DNA from: Pocillopora verrucosa
Taxonomy: Eukaryota > Cnidaria > Anthozoa > Scleractinia > Pocilloporidae
Length of the DNA stretch: 64,000 bases
NCBI RefSeq assembly: GCF_036669915.1
Contig: NC_089320.1
Coordinates: 210,745 to 274,744, forward strand
Direction: 5' to 3'
Shown: positions 25,101 through 37,983 of the stretch, in pieces
How positions within the stretch are numbered: the stretch's first letter is position 1
Layout of the letters: each line of letters starts with the position of its first letter
Notes under the pieces: model-generated
Databases searched by the model: none
What the model was told of the DNA's origin: nothing
Seen by the model: only the letters and a program-made list of their open reading frames with translations
Program-made: the position numbers and the translations under genes

Positions 25101-27628
25101 CCTTGAAAGCATCCTTCAAACCTGAGATGTGCATCAAAACCAATGACTCATTATAAATTTGTAACATAACCACCAACATGCATTAGATGTAAACCTAAAA
25201 ATCTGTTTATTGTCCAGCTTATTGTCAGATGCTCTTATTATTAGAGATGAATAGTCTGAGACTTTGCACTGATTATACAATCAAATACTAAACATAATGC
25301 TGTTAGTTGTAATTAGTCCCTGTATTATGGCTAACAATCTCAATAGGATATATAAATTGATCCAGAACACAGGCACAGTTCTCACCACAGTACAGTGCTA
25401 TTCAAGACCTTACCACCAACTTCAGTTAGATTAGAGCTCACTAAAAAAATTATATACAAGTAACCTCATAATGTACTAGCTATTTACCTTCTTTTCTAGC
25501 CTGTTATTGGTTAAAAACGAGTCACAAAATAAAGAAACTGAAGAGGGTGAGGTCAAGGTGATTGCCCAACAATATACATACCATCAGCACTTGTCATATT
25601 CACCACTGCAACATTTTCTAGTTCAAACAGGCTTTGGAACTTAAAACGAACTGGACCACGCCTTAGAAAAGCGAAAATATTGAAGACAATCAATAGTTAC
25701 TAATAACCCTGGGCAAGTCTGTATCAATACCATGGTATTAAGATTAATTCCAAATATAGACTCAGACTAACTAACAAACAAGTCGAGACAGGTTAAGTTT
25801 CATATGAGATCAGTTTAAGGATAAAAACTGTATATGAATTCTAAGATTTCACAGAAAACTGACCTAGGAAAAGATCAGATCACTTTCATAACTTTTCTTT
25901 ATGTCTCTTTAGTTCAATTGTAAACTTAACATCATCACCAGTGAACCATGGATCAATACAACTGCTGTTGACAGTACCTGTTTTGAATGATGTTTGCGAC
26001 CACCATACTGTCATGTAACAGGAAGGCATGAATTTTAGATTTTGGAAGAAATGTTTCTGGATCCACCTCAACCAGGTCTCCCTCAAAAACACAGTTCACA
26101 TCAGTGATATCTAGGACACTCTGTAAATTTAAATCGTAAAATTAATTGACCATCTATTTCATTCCTAGTTAATTTCATTTTTAACAATATTCATTTCAAA
26201 CATATAAATATAACTTACAGCCAGACCCTCTACTGATTCTATTGAGCTGCTACCTTTTTCATCTTTCTTTGAGGGTTTCATTGAAGAATTAGGATCTAAA
26301 TTAAAGAACAGCAATAGTTTTGTGCAATTATTAAAATTGTTAATAGGGTAATATAATTATTATAATAACTTAGAATGGTACTTATAAATAATTATTTACA
26401 CTGTAAAACAAAATTTCACACACCACTAAGAGTGTTTTTTTGGCCAGAAATATGTACTCTTTCTGAAGAGTATTGACTAAAACAAGACTTTACAAAATGC
26501 TAAGGGGAGTGAAGGATGGGATAAGGTAACAGGGGGCAAATACACCCATCAGTTAGTTCCATCTTCTTTCAGATGAGGAAGTAGATACTTAAACAATTAA
26601 AACATGCCTGTGGATCAACATGTGGATCAAACATAAAACTTTTTATGTTTGGTTGTTCTCAAACATGCCTTGTACATGAATTAGTGAATATCACCACTTT
26701 CTTATTTTAAAAGATATTTTAACCTGTTGTGATTCGTAATATTAACTGAATTATTAGATCCAAGCTTAAGAGCTTTAATGACAAAATAGACAGAGAGCTA
26801 TACAGAGATTTGGCTACTCAACGTAGTTCTTATGTTGTGAGTATTTCCAATTTCTTTGGTATATACATATTACCTTGTGTTCCAAATAAAGACATGTCTT
26901 CCTGACTGCTGAGTATCGCTTTTTGCTCCGCCAAAAAATGTCCCAACTGATACATTTCTGCTTCTAGATCTAATAGATTATGTTATGGAATCTGCATCAC
27001 TGACATTTATTACGATTCGTAACTAATCCAAATCCACATGTACAACATCCTGCAGGACGTTCTGTTCGCATTGGTCTTGAAAAATCCTTCGAAAGAGTGG
27101 TATATTAAGGATACCGATAAACAAGCACACGAAGTTAGTTTTCTGTTTGCATCTTTAATCTTACAATCTCGATTGTACTCTTTCGGCATCCCCCATCACT
27201 GAGCACACACACCCTCGCCTGATTAAAAGCTAAAGGATACATGATATTTCCTTTGATGTTTCGATGAACTGCATGTAGTTCTTATAAACATTTTTCTTCA
27301 AGCTAACCGCAGTTTCTTCGCTTAAAGTCTGAATACGCTTTCGATGATCCTGAAGTTCAGCATCAGTGTCACACTTCGCAGACAGATCCCTGACATCTGA
27401 AGCAAAAAAAATAAGGATGGAAGGTGCAGTCCACCTAGAGCTCTGTATCATGATAAGATAGTCAATTACAGGTACATTAAAACGAAAAATGATAATTTTG
27501 AAGAAACAAAGGGTGGTTATCGCCTAATTAGTTTTCATGCAATACTTACATTTATCAGGATCGAAGGAAGAACTTGAAAATTTAAGCGCGAGTTGAGGAG
27601 AAGAAACATCATCCAATTTGACCGCCAT
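19125..27628 (-). CDS. EXOC8: Exocyst complex component 8 (Exo84), 21 exons
   Basis: Subunit of the exocyst, which tethers secretory vesicles to the plasma membrane. Exons: 27550-27628, 27241-27396, 26874-26969, 26219-26295, 25978-26120, 25582-25661, 25048-25121, 24413-24680, 23691-23740, 23375-23468, 23180-23231, 22810-22954, 22275-22327, 21966-22093, 21678-21808, 21261-21380, 20702-20807, 20118-20212, 19916-20011, 19485-19556, 19125-19229. All join in frame to about 739 residues (human about 725). Family landmarks are the N-terminal YVRDLSAKCD...LQDHRKRIQ and NVYKNYMQFIETSKEIS, a PH-like region (residues about 136-240), the exocyst motif MPEDLDMFIAQRDFERAMELI and the C-terminal helical bundle (ATRRTVSLLVRLGRASEACQ, AFVVWAKSELKHFVSRF). 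The linker at about 276-318 carries five NPF motifs. One intron is GC-AG. Confidence 0.95.
20116..20117 (-). other. GC splice donor in EXOC8
   Basis: The exon 20118-20212 ends CAG and is followed by GCAAGA instead of GT. The reading frame continues correctly into the exon at 20011, and the flanking bases fit the strong consensus expected of GC-AG introns. Confidence 0.8.
20334..20402. repeat. Degenerate 10-11-bp tandem array in EXOC8 intron
   Basis: Successive variants of a unit like CGACAGGCT / CAACAGGCTA / CGATAGATTA are strung together. It looks like a small decayed minisatellite. Confidence 0.5.
24413..24550 (-). other. Five-NPF linker of EXOC8
   Basis: Within one exon the protein reads five Asn-Pro-Phe triplets in about 40 residues (at about 278, 287, 296, 307 and 316), separated by acidic or polar residues such as VED and DDD. 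NPF is the ligand of EH domains (Eps15, intersectin, EHD). The human protein has one such motif (ATNPFEDD) at the matching place. Confidence 0.8.
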
Positions 27629-27803
27629 GTTTGTTTTCGTACCCACCCGGAAGTACTGGCACTAGGAATCGATCACTAAGAGTCATGGGATTTCAACATG
27701 ATCTCGAGACCGAAATAACGATTATCGTTATTTCGGTCTCGAGATCATGTTGTGGGATTTCCACTTCCGTCACCCAGACCTTCTCAGTTTTTGGGATTAC
27801 AAG
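27629..27803. promoter_or_regulatory. Bidirectional promoter of EXOC8 and EXOSC10
   Basis: Only 175 bp separate the two start codons. An ETS-type CCGGAAGT lies at 27647-27654 and an opposing ACTTCCG at 27763-27769. Both start codons sit in YY1-like contexts: AAACATGGCGGTC for EXOC8 and AAGATGGCTGAC for EXOSC10. No TATA box is seen. This is a typical housekeeping arrangement, which would couple expression of an exocyst subunit and an exosome nuclease. The middle is occupied by a palindromic insertion. Confidence 0.7.
27686..27760. mobile_element. 59-bp perfect palindrome with 8-bp direct repeats (minimal MITE)
   Basis: Positions 27694-27752 form two 29-bp arms that are exact reverse complements around a single T. 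The element begins CAACATGATC and ends GATCATGTTG. It is bounded on both sides by TGGGATTT (27686-27693 and 27753-27760), as expected of an 8-bp target-site duplication. Such duplications are made by hAT, P, Merlin and some other DNA transposases; which one is unknown. It lies between the two promoter halves of EXOC8 and EXOSC10. Confidence 0.75.
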
Positions 27804-30800
27804 ATGGCTGACCACATGGAAGAAGACGATGCAGAGAGTGTTTTGCCCGGAATAGGAGATCTGAAATCGTTTTCTCAGGTATTTATAGATGTTACTGCTT
27901 AATTTTTATATAATTTAATTCTTCTTAGACGAAAGGGAGCCAGCTTTGCATGAATGCGACAAGGAAATTCTGATTTGTGCAGCCTTCAATTTCGAGAGTT
28001 TATCATCACATGCTTGTCGATAATAATTCTATCACATATCTATTTTGATCCTCAAAAAACGCTGAGGTTATGTTACATTCCTCAGTGCATCTATAAAAGC
28101 TTGGAATACGACAAGGAATTCTGGCTAGGTCTAAATAATTGTCTTGATAAACAGTTCTTTGGTCAAGATCGACCGTGATATCTCCCTAACAGGCCCTTCC
28201 GCAAGCTTAAGTAAGCAACTTCGGATTAGATGGCTATCTCACAGCCAACCTATTTTTAAGAGATAGAATTTCAAACTCACTTTGCTGGCTTGATGATTAC
28301 ATGGTGTACACTTGGATCAGAGTAGACCCCTAGGACAATGTTGATGTTTGTTTATCGAATTCAAGCGCTGGAGTTTGACTTTGTTCAAGGGGGGAGGGCA
28401 ATTTGCAACCTAGATCAGTTATTAAGCAAATCAGGGTCCGAGTACTTTTGCCACTAGTAAGGAGCAAGTCATGAAATGTTACTTGCTTGCCTTGCTTGTA
28501 GATTGTTACATTTTTTGAGGGATTGACCGATTGTAAAAGGATAAAGGATAGACCAATAATAATCTGCTTGCTGTCCTCCTTAGGAATCCTTAGCTGCTAT
28601 TGTCCAAGCTGTAAGGGAATCTGGCAACTTGCCTGGGGCAGGAGAAGATCATGACTTTTACTACAGTTTTCCAGATTTCAGGGAATTTAGATCAGCTCAA
28701 GGAGCAAGGCTGCTTAGCAAGTAAGTGACTTCTACTGTTTAATGCAACTGGTGAATTATAGAATTTGTGTAACATTTACCACCATTAAGTTGCAGTAGCA
28801 GAGGTACTTGTAGTTACCTTCTGTTCGAATGGATGCTTTTCATTTGTTCTGTTTAGGTCATTTATATGATTAGTGAGTTTTCTTCTGTTAAAAGTAATTA
28901 TTTTCTTATTCCCTGTATCTCAATAATGATTAATGATTTTTATTGTGTTAAGCTTATGACATTTGATAGAACCAAAGAGGCATCAATGTCTGACTGTTTT
29001 CACAGCATTGAAAATCTGTTGCATCATTGGAAGGTTCATTGTCAGTGGCCCTCAGATACTCATGCTATTGATCCAGATAGCGATGAGCTGATTGACAGTC
29101 TTGTAGAAGCCAATGACATTCTTCTGGAAAGAGTGGTGAGTTTCTGAAGATTATTATTACTGCTTCTTTGTTGGAGGCTCATCTTTATTAATAAAAATAT
29201 TTGTCTCATAAGGACACAAACCTCGATGAGGCTGCAGGCCTGAAATCAGACAAAACAAACCAGACAGTTGCTGGAGCTCCTGGGCAACAAGGAACGCCAA
29301 TTGTGTCAAGTTGGAACAGAGCTAGGGTACAGTGTAAACACACAATAACTTTCAAATGAATAGGAAAAGTATAGATTCACTAAACGTCTATGACATATGT
29401 ATAATTTAATAACGGTAAACTATAAGTGGCACCATTTTTCCAGAATGTGTTGTAACAAATAGGGGTGTGACATATATGCAAGAACATGTGGAAAACTTAT
29501 GGCAAATTTTTATCAATTTACTCTATTCATCGAAAATTTATTTTTAAGTCTGTATCAATTGGCTGGTCACTAAGCTAGAATTACCAATGAATGAACAGAA
29601 TATTTCCTGTTGTTTATGTAAAACTTTTTTGAAAATCTGACAGGATTGAAAAAAATACTGAGTGAACAAATAAACCAGAGTAAGATCAAACATATGTCTA
29701 AGTCAGAGTCAATATATGATTTCCATACTACAGCTTCTAAAATAATAGATTAGAACCAATAAAGCAACCAAAATATGGCAACTTTCTCAAGACTCCAATT
29801 GTGATTTCTTTTGATTTCTTTTCAAAAACTTTTTTCCAAAATATTACAGTAGGTGCCAAACTTGAGGTGCGGCTTATTTGTATGTGCAGCTTATATGCTG
29901 GTGTATATGATACTTAAAATCAATACAACCTTATACATGTTTTAAAAATAAGTACATCTCATGTAAAATTAACTGACTGCATTATTATAATTATCAAAGA
30001 TGTTTTTTGTGTGTGTTATCAACTTACAGAAAGACATCCCTGGAAAGAAAGATACCAACTTCCGTTTTCTCATGGCTAAACACATTCAGAGACCACAACT
30101 GAAATTTAAAGACAAGATTGACAACAGCAATACTCCTTTCATTCCAATCATCAAGAGAAAACCTAATTCTTTAAGGCCCCTTGAAGTTGGTATGTTGGAA
30201 AATATCAGTGCCTTTTATATAGAGTCAGTGTAAAAAATACAAACCGCATATTACAGATTTGGCCCCATTCTTGTCAGAAATAGAAGGAAAACTAGTCTTG
30301 TATTCAATACAGAATAAATTTAATTGTATATGGTAAACTAGTAAACCAAGAACTAGGAGAGATGAATTTGATTTAAATATGTCAACTCTGGGGAGTGAGA
30401 CTGATTTGTGTATGGTGTTTTTCAGATGAGACAAGCAGCAGTAGGCATCTACCTGGAGATGCACAAGTACCATCAGCTATTGCTGATTTTGTGCATCAGG
30501 AGAGAGTAAAAGGAATAAGCAGCTCTTCTGCAAACAGGTGATCATTATAGAATGTCAGTGCCAAGTTTTCCACCTTTTTTTTCTTTGTTGCACTCTGTTT
30601 TGGTTCTCTGTGACTTCTTCTTGGACCCATCTGCTATAAGCCCTAAATTTGTTTACAAAACTACATTAGCATGCAAATGTTTAATCATTATTGTTGTCTT
30701 TTGTGTGGATTTCAGTACAGCCCATCCATACCAATATGAACTGGAAGTGTTTCAACCTCCAGAAAATCAGCTGATGCTGCATAAAGAGGAGGTTAGCTCA

Positions 30801-33800
30801 AATGTACAGAATGATACATAGTGTTTACAAAATGGACATTAAAGAATTGGAGATTAGACAAGTGATTTTAAGGTTAAGGTTACTTATTTCACTTCCAATT
30901 ACCTTTTTTTAGATCTGTGTAACTAGATAGTTTACATTTTTCTAGAATGCTTCTGTTGAAATCACAGTGCACTTACATATAGTGAATTTAACTGTTGTGA
31001 AAGACTTGAATTATGAAAACCGAAGACTTGTTCAATATTTCTTTATCCACTGTTGGTGACCAATAGTAAGCTGAAGATTGGTTATTTCTGAGCTTGCAAA
31101 AGTCATCAACAGCTAGCTAGTGCTTAGCTATATCCCTCCAGATGTACTTTTTGTGGTTTTCAATTTAGGTTTTATTAAAATGAATCACAGTAGATTAAAA
31201 CACTTGTAGATTATTCTGACCTGTGAAAGCAAAGAGATTGACCTTATTTATGTTTTGTTTTGTTTTTGTTCTGTTGCCAGCTGTATGATGAACTTGAGAA
31301 AACTCCATTCACATTGATAGAAACAACAGAACAGCTTCATGAGCTTTGCCAGCATCTTGCAACTGTGACAGAGTTTGCAGTGGATCTAGAGGTACAGTTG
31401 CTAATTATGTTTCCTAGAAGTGAATAATAATACATGTATTTAGTCAGTATGTGATAGAATAATGGTAACTGGCTTCTGATAAAACAGGTATACTCTTGCT
31501 ACTGAACATTTATCTTTTTTTGCCAATGAATGTGATCTTTGAAGAATAAAGCCTGAATTCTTGGCAAAGTAACAAAAAAAATTTTACCATTGCTTACGTG
31601 TCACCCTGTATAATTTACATTATTTTGGGTGAATTTTTCAAAACAAAATGCATTCAAAAAAATATCAGTTCTTTTCATCAAAATCGCACATTTCTGACTT
31701 TAAATAGGCAAGTAGCTTGCTGTTTCTTTTTATCTTGATTTGTGGTGGTTCAAATATGTTGGCATGATGTTCATATCACCTTGTATGTTTTTGCTCTGTA
31801 GGCTCATTCCTACAGATCTTTCCAGGGATTTTGTTGCTTGATGCAGATATCCACACGACACCAAGACTTTCTTATTGACACACTGGAGCTGCGCAGTGAG
31901 CTTCAAATCCTCAATGACTATTTTACCAATCCCAGCATACTTAAGGTAAAAATTTAAATGTACCTTCTATAATTATAGCAAGCCAGTAAGGCAGAAAACC
32001 ACTTCATCTACATCTTCTGTGTGAATCTAGTGTGCAGGTTTTGTGTTATGCCATAGAATTTGCTATTTGTTAGTTACTTGAGGTTTGACTATTTCTATTT
32101 CCTGCAGGTTTTTCATGGAGCTGATATGGATATTGGATGGCTACAGCGAGATTTTGGTATTTATGTTGTCAATATGTTTGACACAGGCCAGGCTGCTAGG
32201 GTGCTAAACTATGGGAAGTACTCCTTGGCTTTCCTGCTGAAAAAGTTCTGTGATGTCACAGCAAATAAACAATATCAACTGGCAGATTGGAGAATAAGGT
32301 TATTAGTGGTTTTGTGGTGTAACCTTTGTTTTTTTACTGCTCAAAATTTAGACAAGTACAAGACAAGTGAAAAGTGAAAAAAAGAGCTGAGTCCAGATCG
32401 TTCATTGGTTTTGTTATTTATATTGAATTAGTTTTTCATGATGTTAAAATTTGATGGACAAAATCGCAATATAGTAACAATGATCATTCCATGTAGGCAT
32501 TTAGATTATTTTGATTATCAAGTTTGTTTATTTCACAGACCTCTGCCTTCAGAGATGGTGCATTATGCCAGAGAAGACACACATTATTTGCTTTACATTT
32601 GTGATCGTCTGCATAATGAACTCATTAAACATGGAAATGTAAATAACAACTTATTACAATCAGTGTACTCCAGGAGCAGGGACATTTGCTTAAAGGTTTG
32701 TTGCAGTGCTGCTCCATATAGCTGACATTTCTTGCTTGTGAACTTTGAATTAGCCCAAGTAGTTGAACATGTAGTTTACCATGCCCTTTCACTCCCAAGA
32801 TCTCACAAGTAATTCCCCTTACAGTCTGCTATACAATTGTCATAATGTTTGTTTGATGAATATGGTATTGGATCAACTGATAATCCCTTAATTGATGTTT
32901 TTGTTCATTCTCACCACTTGCCTGCTTGATATGGTATTGATATTGTAAGGATAATTTCTGTCTTGATCACACATGGGTGTTAAAGAGTTAAGGTCCATGG
33001 GATGCTAGTCCAGAGTAGGTAACTCTCCCCCCACCCCCCCCTACCCTGCAGAATTTATTGGATTTCTCTGAGAATTCACCAATATCCATTTTGGTGACCT
33101 AATTAATTGTTTTTTTGTTGTTTTTTATTTGTATAGCGTTATGAGAAGCCCTTATTTACCAGTGAATCTTACAGAAAAGTTCTGGAGAAACATAAGCGGA
33201 CATTTAACCCCGTGCAGGTCTTTGATTCTTCTTAGAAGCATTAATTTAGAAAATTAAACAGTCAATACAAATCTGCTATGCCTGAATTTATTTGTGACTT
33301 CAACTTTATTTTTCTTGCTCGTCTAATGATTTCAAAGGAATCTGTGACATAGATTGTTTGTTGATTTACTTTTCAATGATAAGAATGAATTATTATTTTA
33401 CAGATGCATGCCTTCCGCCTTCTGTTCACTTGGAGAGATAATATGGCACGAGAAGAGGATGAAAGCTATGGGTAAGGCTAAATTTGTGGAAAGGGTACTC
33501 GTCTGTCCGCTTGAATACTTTATTTAGTCAACAAACTTTGAAAATGAATTATCTTTGGTACAAAGGGCTTGTTTGTAGATTTAACCTTTTTAAATTACAC
33601 CTTTAACGTTTATGACCAAAATGTGAAGCTCATCAATTTTTTATTGCAATAAGATCTCACTTTAAGGGATCAATTATTAGCAAGGAAATCCAATCTTGGT
33701 TATGTTTAGGCACTACATCTCTTGTTTTATCGTTTCTTTTCTTTCAGTTTTGTCATCCCAAATCACATGATGTTCCAGATTGCAGAAACCTTACCGAGGT

Positions 33801-36800
33801 AGTTCTTTACTTTGAAACAAGAATTAACCAGATTTAGATAATCCACTGTCCATCGTGATTCTTAGAAATCATTGTTTTCAGTACCATATTACTTAGGGTT
33901 AAGGTCAGTTTTGAAACTGTTTTAACCGGCTTTTTTTGTTTCTTTTTAGGGAGGCCCAAGGCGTCCTTGCCTGTTGTAATCCAGTCCCCACACTTGTTAA
34001 GCAATACGTGAATGAGATACATATGTTGATTGTTGAAGCAAAGCAGCTTGCTCTGACCGCCAACAAGGTTTATACATCTCATTTACATGCGTATACAATT
34101 ACTTGTAGATATACCTTAATCATTATGAAACATATTATGTATTGCACTGAACTAAAGACATATTTACAACTGTTACAGTAGTGCTCGTTGTGCCGGTAAC
34201 GAAATGTTATCTATGTTTCTTTGAACCGTTTTTCAGAACATCTCTTCTTCTGGCACTTCATCTCAAGTTGACTCAGGAAACACAACAGGGCAAAATGTTC
34301 TGGTAATCGCCTTTTACTTATGACTCTGTTCTTGAATCCCTAAAATTGCAACGGGTTGAACCTGTCCACAGCTGTCAGGTATAAACATTTCTTCTCTTAC
34401 AGATGAGTCCCAGTGTATCTCAACCACCGCTGATCGATTCAGATAATAAACCAAACCTACCAACTGATAATGGTGAGACAAATCTTTTTGTTATTACAGA
34501 ATTTTATCTCATTAGTGTTATCATTTTATTCAAACCTATTTAATTTTACCCTGTGCTTTTCCACAGGAGAGTCTGCAGCTGTTAGTCACTCAGTGAGTTC
34601 ATATGGTCGAGTTTTGGTGTCTGGACCCGCCATTATCAAAGCAAATCCTACTGTATCGCTATTTAAGGTATAACTGCTACTTAGTCATCGCCATCGAGTG
34701 TCAAGAGTATAGTTGTGTTACGTTGGGTAAAAAATACATTTCTGTACACTGTGATGGTCTAGAGGACTTGCATCATTGCAGCCCTTGTGACGTGGTTACC
34801 AGGGGTGGATAAAGTGGGTGTTAACGTTAGTGTAACTACTGCTTTCTTGTCCGAAACTTAAATGAAAGAAGGGTGTCATTTTGTTTATGTCTTTCTTTTT
34901 CAGATTGTGGAAGTTGGTCAGCCTACCGATGGGCAGAAAAAAGCAGAAAAAATCAAAGCTTCGTTTCAAAATCCTTTTCAAAAAGTTCGTTGTCGCTACT
35001 ATTATCAAGTTCCTGTGTCGTTCTATAATTTTTGAAATATTTATCAATCTAAGTGATGTTTATTACAGCTGATGAATTTTTTTGCAGTTCCTTCCGGTGA
35101 AAAGCCGCTCGGAGACAACAGAAGGCCATGCTGTTGTTGGTGACCTACAGAGTGACGAACAAACGCGCAGGGTGGGTACCCTGTGTTAGAAGTAACCACG
35201 TCCAAACAAACTTTGAGCCTTTTAAATGACCTTTTTAATTTACTTGAGTATGGACCACAGCAAATAATTTGCCCTTAGCTCTGTTTAGCACTTAACACCA
35301 TAAAGTGAAGGCAGTTATTGCAACGATAGAAAAAGGTATATTGCAAAATAATCACGAAATCTTCCTTTGAAATACATTTTTCTCAAGAGGAGTTATTTCT
35401 GCTGCCACTTTTATCCGCACTTTTCTCAGTCATTACAGAGCAAGCTTTGTTTACTTCAATTCCCATCCTACACTTTCTATCTTTCTTCGGTGATTTGGCC
35501 TGGTATCCTCGCATGCCAAACTTTTCTTAATCCTACCTTCCATCAGATAAACCAGCAGTGGAGACAAGCAACACAACTTCAATCTTCATCCACAATATCA
35601 GGTAATCGGTTTTTTTAACAGGGATGATGTTATAGACAGGAAAAAAAAAGAACATAAAGAACATACCTTGTTTTATTAGCGTTATTAACAGTTCATTTTG
35701 GTCCAGATTAGCGAAGCATGTGCATTTGTTTATAATGCTTTGTTTTGTTTTGTTTTTTTTTCTGTTCAGAACCGACTGTTAGCCAGAAGCATTCTCACAC
35801 AGAGAACGGAGACACGCCCGAGGACTTGACACCTCTGAGAGACAAAGTAAGTGCATTTATTGATTGACAGATTAAATTTTTCGTTACTAATCACAATACA
35901 TCTAAATTACTCGATAACGCTTTTAGTTGAGAAGTTATTTCACGGTTTTTCGGTTTTTTCACGTATATGTCTGATTTTTTTGTGTACCACTAGACAACTG
36001 AAAAGTCTGCTAAAAAGAAAAGAAAGAGGGAATCTGGAGACTCCTGCTCATCCATGTCTCATTACAATAAAGACGAAGAAATTTCTCCTTCACATGATTC
36101 AGTTTCTCAGCCTGGCAGAGAGTTTGTGCCTTTCAACTACTCAGATGTGGACTATTCAACATTTTTAGGTAAGAACAAATACGGCTAGAATGACTTTTTA
36201 AACGAAGTTATGTTAGTTTATTCCTCAGTTTAAATACATAAGCATCATATTAATCCCTGCTTCTTGCAAGTAATTTATGCTAGTTTATTCCACAGTTCAA
36301 ACACATAATTATTACATTTATCCCCGCCTTTTGCGAGTAATTTATGTTAGTTTATTCTACAGTACAAATACATGATTATCATATCAATCCCAGCGTTCTG
36401 CCAGTCACCAATACAAGTTCATTCAGTGGCAGCCCTCAGTTGGTCTAATAGCTCATTTGGTCAATAAAAAGCGTTGCAATGGTACACAGGACATTCTTGT
36501 TAAAGGAGTGGGTTTATGGTGATCAAAGATTTAATGATTGTTTTGTTATCAGGAGATACTCAAAAGGATTCGAGGGAAAAGGCAGTCGTTTTCAATCCCT
36601 ATAACTCTTCGAAAGACTCCAAAGTAAGTAGCGATGATACAAATTATAATGAGAATGTATTATTTTATATATTTTTTTTTCATTCGCTGAAAGTACTTCT
36701 TTACTTCTAGTGAATTATTTGGTAGCGTTTGGTTGTAAATCGATTATTCATTTGTTCCATATTTCTTCAACAGTCAAATGGTCCTCGATCCAAAGTGCAC

Positions 36801-37512
36801 ATGAAATCGGGACACAGAAGTTTAACGTTTTCTTCCAAAAAGTAAGTAATCTATGATTGTTCTTTTGAGTAGAGAAACAGCTTATGCCATAACTTGAAGT
36901 AAAATTGAACTCCCCCAATTGAACAGACTTTGTCGCTATCACGTATGTTTTTTAAGGTCCTCCACGTGAATGGAACTTTGTATAGTAATATTCTTGTATT
37001 TTTTTCTTCAGTTTTCTTTTAAAATCTCCTCCAATGTAGCCTTTTGAGAGCTTAATACAGTGTACTTCCCATTAGTTACGAGAGGTGTTTTTGATAGAGG
37101 GCTGTTGCTGCTTTTTTTCTCGAAATTGAGTCGGAAGTTCACGAAATGGTTGCAAGTTATTAAGACTGTGCCCTGCGATCCTCTATGGAAACAGGTATGA
37201 CACAGTGGTAATAGCCTTTGGCAGTAACTCGAGGTTGATTCCCGGAATTAGCGTCACATTTAGTTTAATTTGCTGCCAGCCTCACCCCATATCCTCCTTT
37301 TATTTTTCATACCCAAAAATTCTAAAATTCAATTGGACCTAGAAACAGAGTGCGAGGAGCCACCTTATGGCATTGCCACCAATGGCCCTCCGCTTTGATT
37401 TCTTCCTGATGCAGATTTAAATTGCCCATGGTGGAAGAATTCTGATTTGCAATGTTGTGCTTTGCACTATTACAGGCCTTCAAGTCAGAAGCAGAAGTGG
37501 CCTCGAAGATGA
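27804..37512 (+). CDS. EXOSC10: Exosome component 10 (Rrp6), DEDDy 3'-5' exoribonuclease, 26 exons
   Basis: Nuclear exosome catalytic subunit for rRNA, snoRNA and RNA turnover. Exons: 27804-27878, 28584-28720, 28970-29135, 29213-29326, 30030-30189, 30426-30537, 30716-30791, 31281-31391, 31802-31945, 32108-32298, 32539-32695, 33137-33217, 33404-33471, 33748-33798, 33950-34067, 34237-34302, 34403-34472, 34567-34667, 34904-34984, 35088-35171, 35547-35601, 35770-35846, 35994-36168, 36553-36623, 36774-36841, 37476-37512. All phases agree; about 881 residues (human 885). Domains: PMC2NT (about 25-125); DEDDy nuclease with Asp315 and Glu317 in FAVDLE, Asp373 in [10 protein letters not shown], and Tyr438 and Asp442 in [14 protein letters not shown] (about 505-590); then a long basic tail with KKKRKR. 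It ends KWPRR-stop, like the vertebrate NWPQR terminus. Nuclease residues are all present. The last exon is partly duplicated at 48122. Confidence 0.96.
36208..36408. repeat. 67-bp minisatellite, three copies, EXOSC10 intron
   Basis: Units begin TATGTTAGTTTATTC at 36208, TATGCTAGTTTATTC at 36275 and TATGTTAGTTTATTC at 36342. That is a spacing of exactly 67 bp, with point differences between units. Confidence 0.75.
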
Positions 37513-37983
37513 CAGCAGTTAAGCCCTGACTTCAAGAGGAGAACTTACAATTATGCCTGTTTTGAAATAATTTGTGATAGCTTTTGGACTGATTTCACGG
37601 AAATAGTACATTTGTAAATTTTGGCCGAAACTGATTTCGCTCAATTTCAGGCACTTTTTCAGTGAATTCTTATCGTTTTTCGGGGAGTGAGGAAATTGAT
37701 TTTATTGAAAGACACCAGATTTTAATACTGAATGGCCGTACATGGTTACATCTTGATAAACAAGAATTTTACGAGCGATTTAAGATATGTCAATTTAACC
37801 AATTCTATTCCAATGAGAAATCCATTCCAAACGATTGTAGAATCTTTTGTTTCATTAAGCAGTAGTACATTTTACCTGTCAAATCGAGTGCTTGTTAGAC
37901 TGGGGAGAGGGGCTTAATTACACCAAGTAACACGTGCTACACTAAGACACTTGCAAAGCGTTTGTTGTATAAATTATCTGTTT

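Noticed and set aside
37662-37865. Open frame conserved in both duplicated blocks (also 48267-48470)
   Set aside because: It begins with GTG. The differences between copies that I noted change the amino acid (for example Gly to Asp, Cys to Ser, Pro to Leu), as expected without selection.
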